Origin: Pezicula radicicola | Lineage: Eukaryota; Ascomycota; Leotiomycetes; Helotiales; Dermateaceae | NCBI GenBank assembly: GCA_003008705.1 | Contig: PDUO01000057.1 | Coordinates: 191,012-255,011, forward strand | Length of the DNA: 64,000 nucleotides | Direction: 5' to 3' | Shown here: piece by piece, positions 1 to 10,690 of the stretch | Layout: every line of letters starts with the position of its first letter | Position numbering within the stretch: the first letter of the stretch is position 1 | The notes under the pieces: generated by a model | What the model was told of the DNA's origin: nothing | The model's database searches: none | What the model saw: the letters and a program-made list of their open reading frames with translations, nothing else | Program-made: the position numbers and the translations under genes

Positions 1-600
1 ATAACTCTTTCTAGACTATACAACCCTTAGCCTCTATAGTATTAGCCCTTAGAGGGCTTGAATAGTGTTGTTACTAGTTCTATTGTATTTTCGACAATTA
101 ATTAATTAAATTATTTTAATGGGGTGGCCTAAGCGTTAAAAGGGCAGAGGTTTAATATATCACTGTAACTATAAAGGAAGACTCTTTTTATAATGCTAAA
201 TTTAATTCTAAATATACCTTTTATAAGAGAAAATATAATATTAAAAGTCCTTTAGAGAGTAACTAAAAAAGCCTTTTAGCTAATAATAAGAATATTTAAT
301 ATAAGAGAAAGAAAAGATAATAGTTAAAAAAGTATCTTTTATATAAGTAATATAAGAAATCACATTATTATAGTCTTATAGTCTCTCACTGTTGGGTTGT
401 ATATCCATTTCCTGGGAGGGGGAGTAAGGGTGGCGTCGTGAATAGGAAAATCTTTAGCAGATGGACCTTTCTAGCAGGCAGAATTCTTTTTCCTAATCTT
501 TGGAGGCTTTCAGGACTTTGTAGTACCTTCTTAATTGCTTTTCAAGGTATCATAATGTTGAAACACTACTGTTGAATATATATTCTTACATAACTGAATC
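1..600. repeat. AT-rich repeat-like DNA, no gene
   Basis: The first 370 bases are very AT-rich, with TA-rich words and no open frame of note, which is the appearance of RIP-degraded repeat DNA. Bases 370-600 are more balanced but contain nothing I can assign. Boundaries and element type are not determinable from this window. Confidence 0.5.
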
Positions 601-634
601 AATTTACCCTTCATTGTTCACATTTGCTCAACAT

Positions 635-1960
635 TCATTCGCTTTCATCATCTGATTCCGTATCATCCGATTCAGACTTCGTAGCCCACTCGTATCCTTC
701 CTGATTCTTTCTTTCTACTGCTGCAATCTCATCCCTTCCAAGAATGCTCCTCCAAGCCAGCAAATACGAGTCATCCCCGTACCTACATAGATCCAAAAGC
801 TCATACCCGGCCATTCTCTTTTCATCCCAGATAGCGAAGCCTAAACGTCGAAAAAGCTCGAATGAAACGTGATGTAATGGTGAACAGCTGCCGGTAACTA
901 TATGCCCGCCCCCTGACCCTATCTCTAATCCTGAACCATCAGTTACTCTATAAAAGAACCTGTAAGTCCATGATGAATGGTCACTGATAGTCTCCAAGTC
1001 TTGCTGTCCCTTGGGCGTAGGAGTCGGCCAATCTCTCCTAGTCTGTAGAAAATCTGGGGCAATAACGGTCTGTCTGTCCTCCTTAGCGTAGTCAACGACC
1101 GACTATATCAGCTCGTGTTCGAGGAGTGAGCCCTGTTGATACACGTAGGGCTCTTGGCCTGTCTCTTCGTCTTGCCCCAACAGTTTCTGTATAGGGACAT
1201 TGTACAGGTCTACTACAGTCATCCTATCTAGCCTCTTAATATCATTTCCCGGCAAATTAATAAGAGAAGCATTGACAGCAGTTTTCAGGTCGTGGAAGAG
1301 CTGCACGCGCCAAAAGGCCCGGAGAACACGTTGTTCCTCGACCCAAGTAGTAGTACCTATATCCTGAACCGGAAAGGGCTTCTCCGCCGGCTTCTGTTGC
1401 CACGATGGGATATAGTGATTATCAGCGTAGTATTCGCTCAGAAAGTGAAACTTTTTGTCTACGAGATGCGAGGGTCTTAAGGGCTTGAAACGATTCAAGT
1501 AAAACTTAAGGCAGCTTATAGTAAGACATGTGATCTTCCGATAAGTGACGAGAAGCCCGCGTAATACAGTGGCTGGAACGTCCGACAACAATTTAGAAGA
1601 GGTGAGTGTCCACCGCGGCGGTTTATAACGATGCGATGTACTTTCGAGTCTGATAAGGTTCTCAAAGCTGATTAAATCGTAGACTTGAGGTGGAAGAGAT
1701 GAGGATCGGACTAAGGCGACAATACGAATGAGGGCGCAGGTGTATTTATGAGTAACACTGGATGACGACAAGACTGTCTCGAAGATTTCAGCACCATGGA
1801 TATCAAAAAGATGAAATGCAGCTGGTGATGCTTTGAGAAGGTTGTCGAGAGACTCAAGATCTGGTAGGTAAGTCAAAATAGGTAAGAGAATTTCTGGCGC
1901 AAGCCTCTCAAATTGGGATTCGAGCTGCATGTTTATTGTATGAGGTGAGGGCAACCGCAC
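635..1960 (-). CDS. F-box-like protein, reading frame interrupted by one TAG
   Basis: A single minus-strand frame of 441 codons runs from 1960 to 635 with just one stop, a TAG at 1103-1105. The N-terminal part resembles a fungal F-box: a segment reading LAPEILLPILTYLPDLESL sits near residues 20-38, typical of substrate-recognition subunits of SCF ubiquitin ligases. The rest is uncharacterised, and the C-terminus is acidic (SESDDTESDDESE). The start may be the second Met, 10 codons in. The stop is either a nonsense change (CAG to TAG would be a RIP-type C-to-T) or lies inside an unrecognised 63-nt phase-0 intron at about 1082-1144 with weak splice signals (GTGTAT..CTAAG). Removing it keeps the frame and gives about 419 aa. 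The F-box assignment rests on the short N-terminal motif only. Confidence 0.55.
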
Positions 1961-2109
1961 CCGCCCGATTTTTTTTTTTGCTCCACGAGTTCACTAGTTT
2001 AGATTGCACCAGCTGACTCATATAGTACACCAAAGTCTTCAGCGCCTTCTTAAATCGGGATGCAGCTCGGCTGGGAGTTTCAAAGCTCTGGCCTGGACAT
2101 TTGCAGGGA

Positions 2110-2396
2110 TACACCGATATACACGAATTGTGTTATTGATTTTTGGCTTATACGCACTCTTTCCTACTATAACACTTATAATTCGAAATTCAAAATCTTT
2201 TCATTTTAGGAATTTTTCTATAATACTTTGTAGGAAGGAATATAGCTGTATAAGTAATAATATATTTTAATTTTAAGCTTTTTAAATTCGTAGTTAATTT
2301 ATTATTAAAGAAATAGTATCCTAGAGAGGTATTATAGCAAAAAAAGAGTGCCGTATAGGCCAAAATTCGATAACACAATTCGTGTATATCGGTGTA
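2110..2396. mobile_element. MITE with ~65-bp terminal inverted repeats, TA-flanked
   Basis: The left end starts TACACCGATATACACGAATT and the right end is its reverse complement. The inverted match continues for about 65 bases with only a few differences, mostly C/T transitions. TA dinucleotides at both ends fit Tc1/mariner target duplication, making the element proper 2112-2394. The interior is AT-rich with no transposase frame, so this is a non-autonomous element, probably altered by RIP. Confidence 0.75.
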
Positions 2397-2911
2397 AAAC
2401 TAAACTTTCCAACGCCCCACTAGTCAACCGGGCCCCTATTCAATGTGCAATACTCCTTCCAATACGGTTCAGTCTAGGCTGGATAGAGCAGATACACTAT
2501 CGGAGTAATAAGTGTAGTAGTTACCGTCGTAGCCGCAGTCACAATAGATATAAGAGATCAGGAACCGCGTTGGGTCGTATACACATTGACCAAAGTTGTA
2601 ATCAAGCTAACGGTAGAATTTATCTCGCTGGGGTGCAAAGTAGTCTCCTAATAAGAACAATATTTTATTTTTAATATTAGTTTAAAAATAAATATTAATA
2701 TAATCTAAAAAGATTATATAAAAATTATGTAAAAAATATATAAGTTTTTATTATATATATTATATTAGGTTACAAGTGTTTAATTATATATACTAGAGAA
2801 TATATTTATATACTTAGTAATTAATATTATATAATCCTATTATAGAACAATAATGCTCTACTACTATATATATCTATAGTCTATCATTAAGCATAAAGTC
2901 GTCGTTTAGTC
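2397..2911. other. Intergenic, AT-rich from 2640
   Basis: Bases 2640-2890 are nearly pure A/T with no coding potential. The short plus-strand ORF at 2348-2674 begins inside the MITE and has no recognisable content. I see no RNA gene or promoter. Confidence 0.4.
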
Positions 2912-4406
2912 TTACTTTTTTATCTCAGATATCACTATCTCCGGTGCGGGTCTCCCTGTCCACAGCGAAAACTGGGCATAGACCTGTTCTAACTGAAGTT
3001 CTTGCCATGTAACCACACTCCATCCTGCAGGAACATCCTCCTGCACCAAATGCTCCTCCCTCGAGCTCTGAATCAGCAGACCAGCAGCCACGCCTTTCAG
3101 AGTCCCAAGTTCTTTTAAGGAGCTGATAATAGCCCCTTGGAGACCTAGGCTCTCGAGGGCCGTAGAGGCAGAACAGGTAGCCGATCCCGAAGCTAAAATG
3201 ATGATAACTGCCTGGCCGGAGCTGGATTTGGACCATCTTTTAAGGCAGCGCTGATACGCAATGCACTGCGTGTTCTCACCAAATCTGAACTTTAGTCCAT
3301 CTTCGTTCGTCAGCTCAGCAACCGTGTCTATTTTGCCACTGGCTTTCGCTAAGCTAGACATTCGATCCACCATGCCATTTAAGTTTGCGGTTGGGCAAAA
3401 GCTCGCGCCGCCAAATGTCGTTTGGCTCATTAGTGTCGCTAGTCTAGCCTCCGTGACATCGCTCTCCTCAACATGATATCGATATTGAAAGCCAATCTCT
3501 TCAAACCCAGTTTGGAACATCACCTCTCGGCATTTGGTATCGCCTAGTCCGAAAAAATCCTTTTTCGGCAACTGCCCCATCAAATGCCGTGCACGATGCA
3601 CTTCAGACATGGTGAGTTGCCCCGGCGCAGAAGGGAACGGAATTAAGCTGTGCGTTACGAGCGAAATTGGAGACGTGATGCGCGAAAGTTGGCCGTTGGC
3701 ACCCATGCCTACAGCGAGTAGTGGCTTTGTGCTCCGTGAGTTGTGGTCTCGAACGAAAAGACCGAGCTCAAAGCAATCGTATAGATCTTTAGAGAGAATG
3801 CTGAGTTTTATGATATCTGTAGTACATCAATAGACTATAGATAGGGTCAGAGACAAACAACTTACCACTGAAGCTATCTGTCAATGCGTACTTCTCCTTC
3901 AGAATTTGACTTGTCCATCTGACATTGCCAGTCCAGGAGTGATATGACCCAACAATCTTCGCATTTTTCTTCCCCTTAGATACCGTCTGGATTAGACTCG
4001 AAGGCCACTCAATCTCGACATCAATATACTCGCAACCTTTCTCTATAGCAAGCAACATGAGCTCCAGCGCTTCCTTATCTGCATGATCTGGGAATTTGCC
4101 ACCCTGTGACAATGTCCGGATAGTAAACAGCACCGGTAGCTTAGAATAATGCTGCAAGAGATCGATTTGCTCTGCCACGAACGTTAAACTTGGCAGATTA
4201 GTCGTACCCAAAGGATCCTTGGATGGAGATAGAAGATCGCAGCGTACTTCCCAGCAGTCTCCGCCATAGCTAATGCGCTCTAAAAGGTGAACTGCAGGAC
4301 TAAGATCGGGGAAAGTAAGTGGAATGATGAATGACTGTTTGCCTAACGCGTAATTTTGACTTAGGAGATCAGTCACTGCTGACTCAGAAGATAGTTTCTG
4401 AAACAT
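2912..4406 (-). CDS. Type I 3-dehydroquinase / shikimate-dehydrogenase-like fusion, QutR-repressor-like
   Basis: Two exons (4406-3866 and 3816-2912) joined over a 49-bp GTAAGT..CAG intron give 481 aa. Residues ~20-215 form a type I 3-dehydroquinate dehydratase. PVLFTIRTLSQGGKFPD, CEYIDVEIEWP, GSYHSW (catalytic His) and GDIIKLSI (Schiff-base Lys, created exactly by the splice) are all present. Residues ~240-481 follow the linker and shikimate-dehydrogenase order of the AROM C-terminus (GQLSRITSP..VTH..APGQLT). However, the site that normally holds the catalytic Lys is replaced (ASFCPTANLNGM), so the dehydrogenase part is probably inactive. Quinate repressors (QutR/Qa-1S) are built from AROM-like domains with lost activities. 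This copy lacks the kinase-like N-terminal domain. It lies beside quinate permease and dehydrogenase genes. A catalytic dehydroquinase or a quinate-sensing regulator are both possible. Confidence 0.75.
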
Positions 4407-4896
4407 TTTATTTGCTTTCTCTTTTTGAATATTGAAATCGATAAAATGGATTCAATGGATACAATGGTCAAGTCTGTTTTATCGTAATACTTACATCCAT
4501 CAAGAGTTGATACCTTTATTCCCATAGTTGTTAGTTCCATATGTCTTTTACGAGTTATAGTCGGTTGATACGCGGTCCGCTGATGGACCGAGACTGGAAG
4601 TGGTTATACTTTTAGCCTATACTTTTACCCGATGCTTTTAGCCACCCTGTATTTGAATTATAGCATTTTCGGATTCTCCGCACTTTACTCACGGCCATCA
4701 TTATTCGGCTCAGGCAAAGGCGACTAGTTTTGCGGTTGATGTTTAACTTGTCTTCTCCCTCGATTGGATCACTTCTTCATCTCGGATTGCAAAAACACGG
4801 CTGGAACGCAAATCCACCAAAGATGCCCACTTACCACCCTGCTATTTTTTCCGCCCTCCCTCGGCCGCGCTTGGCTTCACGATTTCAATAAAAAAG
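4407..4896. other. Upstream region of the dehydroquinase-like gene
   Basis: About 490 bp between the start of the dehydroquinase/SDH-like gene and the dehydrogenase relic. It presumably carries that gene's promoter. I found neither a clear TATA box nor a palindromic QutA/Qa-1F-type binding site, and no ORF. Confidence 0.3.
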
Positions 4897-5208
4897 TCAA
4901 CTTGGCGGCAAAATACGGTCGAGGTGTTTCATGGCGCTGACCTTGTATGGCATTGTCACCACCAGTCTCTGGGCCAATGCTTCCTCGACTTTAGCGCACT
5001 CGGTACTATGGAAAATCCATGGTAGTCCCGGCGACTCTGCAACGAAGTTGTGCATCGGCGGTGCGATCGAGTGTTTGACGCCGATGCCGACAAGATGTAG
5101 CGTTTTGGGCTCCCCGGAATCTTTGATGGTGGTGGACATAATGAGGAAGTTTGGGTAACAGGTTTGAATCTGAGTGGAACCGAGACAGATGAACGAAAAG
5201 AACGGCAA
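4897..5208 (-). pseudogene. Truncated quinate/shikimate dehydrogenase relic
   Basis: The minus frame contains the N-terminal substrate-binding part of a fungal quinate/shikimate dehydrogenase: HLVGIGVKHSIAPPMHNFVA, then VVTMPYKVSAMKHLDRI. About 12 residues usually present between the two motifs appear to be missing, and the frame ends at a stop right after LDRILPPS. The likely start is the internal Met before STTIKDSGEPKTLH. No NAD-binding domain follows downstream. The family is usually about 280-330 aa, so this ~80-residue piece is a relic. It sits inside the quinate gene group and suggests that a second dehydrogenase paralogue has been lost. Confidence 0.65.
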
Positions 5209-5295
5209 TTGGATGTGTTAGTAAGAGGAGATGTGTAATGACATATTCTATAATAATCTATATGACTGCGTCCACTAGCGAGTGCACTGTGTCTC

Positions 5296-5557
5296 CGTAG
5301 CGACCCGTACGAGTCATCAGATGCCGTATTTGGCGTCAAGGAGTACTTTATCGTGGACCTGAAGACCGTTCCCAACGTCGAAGGTTTGACAGAGAAGTAC
5401 GGGATACCTCCATCAACACGGCTGCTGACTTACGACTTCGTTCTCCTAGCGGAATAGGAGATAGCCAAGCTCCGAGAGGAAGGTTGAGAAGGACATTGCG
5501 AGGCAGATCCGCAAGATAAAGGTTGTTTACGGCCTACCTGTCCCTGATGTTGATTAA
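5296..5557 (+). pseudogene. Probable intradiol ring-cleavage dioxygenase C-terminal relic
   Basis: Read on the plus strand from about 5299, the frame gives SDPYESSDAVFGVKEYFIVD and later RLLTYDFVLLAE, followed by a TAG. A one-base frame change then leads to KDIARQIRKI and a final TAA at 5555-5557. The DPY..DAVFGVK..(I/V)VD pattern is what I know from the C-terminal ends of catechol/hydroxyquinol 1,2-dioxygenases. Only the tail remains, with an internal stop and a frameshift, so it cannot be functional. Its place among quinate genes fits, because quinate is degraded through protocatechuate and ring cleavage. The assignment is from memory of the motif. Confidence 0.45.
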
Positions 5558-5866
5558 ACAAATTACAGCAGGAAATTCCAGAAAGTATTAAAACCTATCA
5601 AGTGTCCGTGAACATGTCACTTTTACTGTCAACAGAGTGAGATTGGACACGGAAAAAGCTATTTCTGAGTCCGTCGCGTCTTGTTAGGGCAAGGGGACCA
5701 TAAAGAAGACACGATAAAGTATAGTCGATTAAGAAGTACGATTAAGTGGAAGTAGCTCATTTCGACGCCTATCACTCTCGAGGCTATTGGTCACAGTAAT
5801 TACAGCAGAATAAATTATAGACACAAAATCCTGCACGTCAAATACAACATCTATTCTCACCATTCC

Positions 5867-7605
5867 TCACATCTCCTCCACCTGGACTTCGTTCGGTTTC
5901 TCATCGTCTCTGACCATTGCCGCAACACCATCGGCAGCATTCTGAGCAATGATGACATCGGTCTTCTTCCTTGTGTTACGGGCAAGACCCTGCTGGACAA
6001 ACAAGATGTCCATCTCCTCAATCGACAATCCTTTGGTCTCGGGCATGAATATGAAGACCACGACGGCGGCAACGACCAAGGAACATCCAAAGAGATAAAA
6101 AGTCCCATATTTGATGTCTGTCATCATGTACGGAGTGGAGTAGACAATGGTGAATTGGCCTAGCCATTGCGTGCATGTTGTGAAAACAAGGCAAACGGAG
6201 CGGATACCCGTCGGGAAGATCTCAGCACTACAACAGAAAGAGTCGTCAGTAGGTGGACAGCGAGTGGGATAGTTAGGAGGCTCACCAGTAAACCCAGGGA
6301 ATGCCATTCCACGAAATGGCGTAGAATACTGCAAAAACATAGATCATGAGGATGGCAATATATGATCCTCCATTCTTGTGGGTGGATGGGGACGTGAACG
6401 AGTGAGATAATTGCGAGTAAATTCCAAGGTAGTACATCGCCACGAGGGCTCCGACAGACCCAATCAGCAGTGCGCGACGCCGGCCAAGACGGTCGATACC
6501 GAACATCATGAATATGAGGGTGGCGAAAGCCTTGACGAGACCAAAAATGCCAGTAGCCAGCAGGCCAACAGTTGTACCGGTGAAGCCAATCGATTTGAAG
6601 ATTGAGGGAGAATAGTAGTTCAGGGCGTTGATGCCGGAAAGGTTCTGAAGCATCATAAGACTTATCCCGAGGAAGAGGCGATTCCGGTTGCCCGCTGAGA
6701 AGACTTCCTTGAGCTTGGCAATCAGAGACTTGTCTGCTCCAGCCATATTCTCATGTTCGATCTGCTGCTGTACCATATTGACTTCCCAGGTGAGATACTC
6801 GTGGTTGCGTGGAAGGTTGCGCAGTCTAGCGAGTCCGGTATACGCCTGTTCGGTCTTTCCAGATTTGATCTGCCAGCGTGGAGATTCAGGTTGGAATACC
6901 ATAAGGATAATGAGGAGCGTGGCTGGAAAAAGTTGGAACCCAAATGGGATTTGCCATTGTGCGTCCGATTCTCCTGAGATATGCAAGTTTACGCCGTAGT
7001 TGATCCAGAAACCGATTACTTGGAAGAATTGCAAGAAACATTCAAATATGCCGATTAGTCGACCGCGGATAGCTGGTGGTGAGCATTCCGAGATGTATAC
7101 CGGAACGATTAGTGAGGATGCGCCAACGGCGAGGCCTAACGAGAACATTAGCTTCATCTCTTTGCAAGGTAAGACAGCAGTGGACGAACTCACCAGTAAG
7201 TGCACGACCAGCATAGAGTGCGCCCAGGGTACCATGGGAGGATAGCTGAACAATAGCGCCGACATTGAAGATGGCACCACAAGCCATCAGAACGAATCTT
7301 CGACCAAATCTCTCGGTGAAGTAGTAGACCAAAATTGCGCCAAAGAAACATCCGGCCTGGAAGGTGCTGACGATATTAGCACTTAGCTGCGCCAATTGCT
7401 TCGCATTCGTGCCCTTTAGACCGAACCTGGACTTGAAGGCGGGCAGTGAGAGCGTACCGCCGATGAAGGCGGAGTCGTAACCAAACATAGCAGAACCCAT
7501 GGCGGCCGAGCAAGCGAGGAAGTACATGCGCCAGTTATAGACTTCTACAGGGGCTGGGTTGGCCGAGTCATCGTGTGGCGCGAAGAGGGCCTTCATGGTT
7601 GCCAA
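5867..7605 (-). CDS. qutD: Quinate permease (MFS sugar-transporter family)
   Basis: Three exons (7605-7194, 7135-6286, 6227-5867) separated by two 58-bp introns (GTGAGT..TAG and GTGAGC..TAG) give 540 aa, the normal length of fungal quinate/hexose permeases. The protein has about 12 membrane segments. Family signatures visible are GYDSAFIGGTLSLPAF near the start, RFGRRFVL, ISECSPPAIRGRLIG, PESPRW, NALNYYSPSIFKSIGF, DRLGRRRAL and PETKGLSIEEMD near the C-terminus. It should import quinate across the plasma membrane with protons. It shares a divergent promoter of about 590 bp with the quinate dehydrogenase gene. The symbol is by family and context; a related sugar or aromatic-acid permease cannot be excluded. 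No break is seen. Confidence 0.8.
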
Positions 7606-8196
7606 CGGGGATTATTGAACAGGGTCAAGTAAAGATGGAAAGATGACTAGCAAGTATGGCTATGAGAAGGGAGTTCAAGTCGGGGATATGGTAGAAGAAT
7701 AAGAGGAGAGGAAGAGACTGATCTTTTATGTACAGTACTGTATAGACCGAGTCGTGATCTAGTGCTCGACTGTGGGGAGAGTCCGGGGGTGTTTTGTGGG
7801 GAAATTGAGTCTTCCCCAGATTCTTACGAGTACCTAGCACAAATCAAGTAATTTCAGTCAAAAAGATGCTTGAGAGTTGAGAGTGGAAGACCTGGTGGAT
7901 GAAGTTATTTCCGCAAGGCGGGCGGAGTCGCTACGAGTATCCCGGAAACGACAACAGCCGAACGTTCGTTAAATATATCCCCCCAAGTGACTTTGGCGGT
8001 GTCGTTGCAACACTGATCCATTATGAGGCAGAAACTGTCTTCCGATCTCTGGCTACAGTAGCTAGGTCATCATAATATCAAGTACTACTTGACTGCTGAG
8101 GAAGTGCAATCTCTTATTTCTCCCTATTTCGTGCATCTCGTCTCTTGACGACTTCTATAATTATTCAAAAGCAAGTCGCAATCCTCAATCTTCGAA
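7606..8196. promoter_or_regulatory. Divergent promoter, quinate permease / quinate dehydrogenase
   Basis: 590 bp between two divergent genes of one pathway. A TTAAATATA stretch near 7969 could serve as a TATA element for the rightward gene. I could not find a clear QutA/Qa-1F-type palindrome. That is weak negative evidence only. Confidence 0.4.
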
Positions 8197-9185
8197 ATGT
8201 CAACAGCCTCGAATGGAGCTTCGCAGGCGGACACCCTCGCCCAATCTTTCCTATATGGCTCCTCTATGTTCGACTCACCTGCCGACCGACAGGCTCCCCG
8301 CCATGCCTATCTTTTCGGTTATCCAATTGCACACTCCCTCGCACCGATTCTGCACTCATCCCTCTTCAGCGGCTCGAAATCCCATGGAAATTCACACTTG
8401 TGGAATCCAAAGACAAAACTGACTTCCTACCCAAGCTTCGCAGCTCAGAATGCATCGGCTCTGCAGTTACAATGCCGCATAAAGTCACCTTTATGTCTGA
8501 AGTTGACGATGTCACGGAGGAAGCCAAGATCATCGGCGCCATAAACACCGTGTTCAAGCGGAGAGATAGCGGTGGGAAAACGAGGTGTATCGGGACTAAC
8601 ACGGATTGTATCGGCATCCGCGAAGCGTTCCTACAAAATTATCCAGACATTCTTGCCCGCTGCTCTGGGCGCCCCGCGCTGATAATTGGTGGCGGCGGCG
8701 CATGTCGCAGCAGCGTGTATACACTATGGAAATGGATGGGTGCGTCCAAAATCTATATGGTTAATCGGCTCCGTGAGGAAGTGACCGATATTATAACCAG
8801 TTTTGAGGCGTGTCCCGAGTTTACAGGCATACTGGTGCACGTTGAAACCGTTGAGCAAGCGAAAGCTATGGAGTCCCCCGCTCTAGTCGTGGGCACGGTG
8901 CCGGACTTTCCACCAAAGGAGCCAGGAGAGATTTTGGCAAGGGATATTGCGAGGACCTTTCTGGAGAAGGAGCCAAAAGGGCTAGTGCTAGAAATGTGCT
9001 ATCACCCGCCCAAAACGGCCTTCTTTGACCTGGCGGAGGAAAATAATTGGAAGGTGATGCCTGGAACGGAGTCGATGATCTATCAAGGGGTTGCACAACA
9101 AGTTCTTTGGTTGGAGTTGCCAAGTAGTGCATTTAAGGTCAAAGACGCAGAACAACTCGTTCGGAAAGCTTTGGAGAAGTATTGA
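8197..9185 (+). pseudogene. qutB: Quinate (shikimate) dehydrogenase with single-base frameshift
   Basis: Two overlapping frames together make one quinate dehydrogenase. From the ATG at 8197 the protein reads to HAYLFGYPIAHSLAPILH. The continuation, from LEIPWKFTLVESKD onward, lies in another frame and runs to the TGA at 9183-9185. The switch occurs at about 8371-8374, where one base appears to be missing. The remainder is complete: AVTMPHKVTFM (catalytic Lys), AINTVF, GTNTDCIGI, the nucleotide-binding IIGGGGACRSSVYTLWKWMG, and PGTESMIYQGVAQQ. The enzyme would oxidise quinate to 3-dehydroquinate. No plausible intron spans the junction, since the only GT..AG option would delete the conserved substrate motif. 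So it is a recent pseudogene or a sequence error. Without the frameshift it would be about 330 aa. Confidence 0.75.
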
Positions 9186-9995
9186 CGCTGCTTTTACCCA
9201 ACCTTCAGTCTTGTACAACTCAGATAGCTGGTTTTTGTATGCTTAGTTGAACTTTTGGTTCCAGAATCTACTCGAGTGTTCCATGTCCTTCAGAAGTGAT
9301 TACCAGACGGAGTCGATCAGACAAGATAATAGATTGCTGGCCCATTGGAGATCGTAACTTCTACCTTTAAAGCGATAATGATAATCATCATACGTAGGAT
9401 ACGAGAGTCTTGTAAAGTTTTCCCAACGAGACACTGCAGAATTAGTAGGTTAATTTCATATAGATAGATAGATAGAACTATCGACTAAAAATGATTGATA
9501 GTCAGACTTGTTAAACTGGGGTATAAACCCTAGACTTTCCATAAACTCGGGATGATTCGTAGTCCTACAATTGACAAACGTTAGATGATAAAGGCAAATC
9601 AGGTATATTGTCTTAGAAAACAGTTGGGGAAGAATCTCACCAATCAACAGGATCCAAAATTGCTAGGCTATTAAGGCCTATTTGGTACAACATTTCAGAC
9701 GTCGTTGGTCTTCAGACCATATAGAGGCACGGGCCTACATTTCGAACTGAGCGTTTGGTAGGACATCCTATACGAAAAATACTAGACGAATGTTTTCAGA
9801 TACTTTCAGATGGTCTAATAGAATAGTAGTAATTTGTGCCTAAAAGTGTCTAAACCCATTTAAACCCCATAGCCACTAGTTAAACTTGAATAACTATTAG
9901 ACGTCTATATATATAACTAATAAGCGCCAGCTACACATGTGATTCTGGTTTATAAGTCTAGGAAGTTATGTTTATAATTAGATCTCGGTGTCAGG
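9186..9995. other. Intergenic with hAT-like terminus motif at 9673
   Basis: No gene seen. A short TAGA microsatellite lies at about 9463-9476. At about 9673-9703 there is an AGGCCTATTTGGTACAA..TTTCAGACGTC motif closely matching one at 13600-13630 in the same orientation. This resembles the end of a hAT-type MITE, but I see no partner inverted end. Confidence 0.35.
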
Positions 9996-10004
9996 GTTAC
10001 CTTA

Positions 10005-10690
10005 GGTGAATGCCGTTTCTAGACGTGAAAAAATGCTATTTGTAGAGACGTTATACGCCGTTTCCTAGACGAGGTCAAAAAGCATTAGTGGTCACTCTGA
10101 GCCTCCACAGAGCCGGATGCGGAAGTGCCCGTGCAACGATGCAGCTTCTGGCATAACAGCCAGATAAGAGAATGAAATACAAAAATTGGTCAAAAAATTG
10201 GTAGAATCGAGCCACATCCGATCAAATAAGAAGCCAAAAGTGAAGTAAACAAAGGTCGAATCGAGATGCTAGAATTAGAGGAAGGGCTATAATCGGAGGC
10301 TTCTTTTTTTTTTTAGTATCGTTTAGGTTTAAGGGTGGGTGACTCCGATTTTAGATCTTCCTCTAATTTTGACACCAGCTTTTTGTTCCTTTTTGGCTCA
10401 ATTATACAACCTTTTTAGAGCCTATTTTGTAATTCAATCTAGGCGCTAGCTCTAATTCTAACTGTTGCGCTAATCCACTTCTTGCTACTACTGTACGGGA
10501 GGAGCTAGATCGTCGCACTATCCCCACTTTAGAATCAAGCCTTCTGGATGATGTGCACTGTTTTTGACCTCATCCAGAAGCGGCATTTGACTTCACAAAC
10601 AGTATTTAATCTCGTCCAGAAACAGCATCCAACCTTGCCACAAATGGCACTCTATCTTATCCATCAAACCTCTCCACAAATGGCATTCAA
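10005..10690. repeat. Degenerate fold-back (large inverted repeat) element
   Basis: The inner arms, about 10271-10298 and 10343-10370, are inverted copies (AGAATTAGAGGAAGG.. and its complement), centred on 10320 beside a T-run. The outer arms at about 10005-10105 and 10545-10690 contain degenerate repeats of a roughly 35-bp unit (around ATGCCGTTTCTAGACG and CTATTTGTAGAGACG) in opposite orientation. This is the structure of a fold-back or MITE-like element, decayed and without coding capacity. Outer boundaries are approximate. Confidence 0.5.

Noticed and set aside
2348..2674. 108-residue plus ORF starting in the MITE
   Set aside because: Begins inside the inverted repeat, runs into AT-rich DNA, no recognisable content.
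9456..9480. TAGA microsatellite considered as part of a CRISPR or satellite array
   Set aside because: Only about three to four units, no spacers; a fungal window with no CRISPR features.
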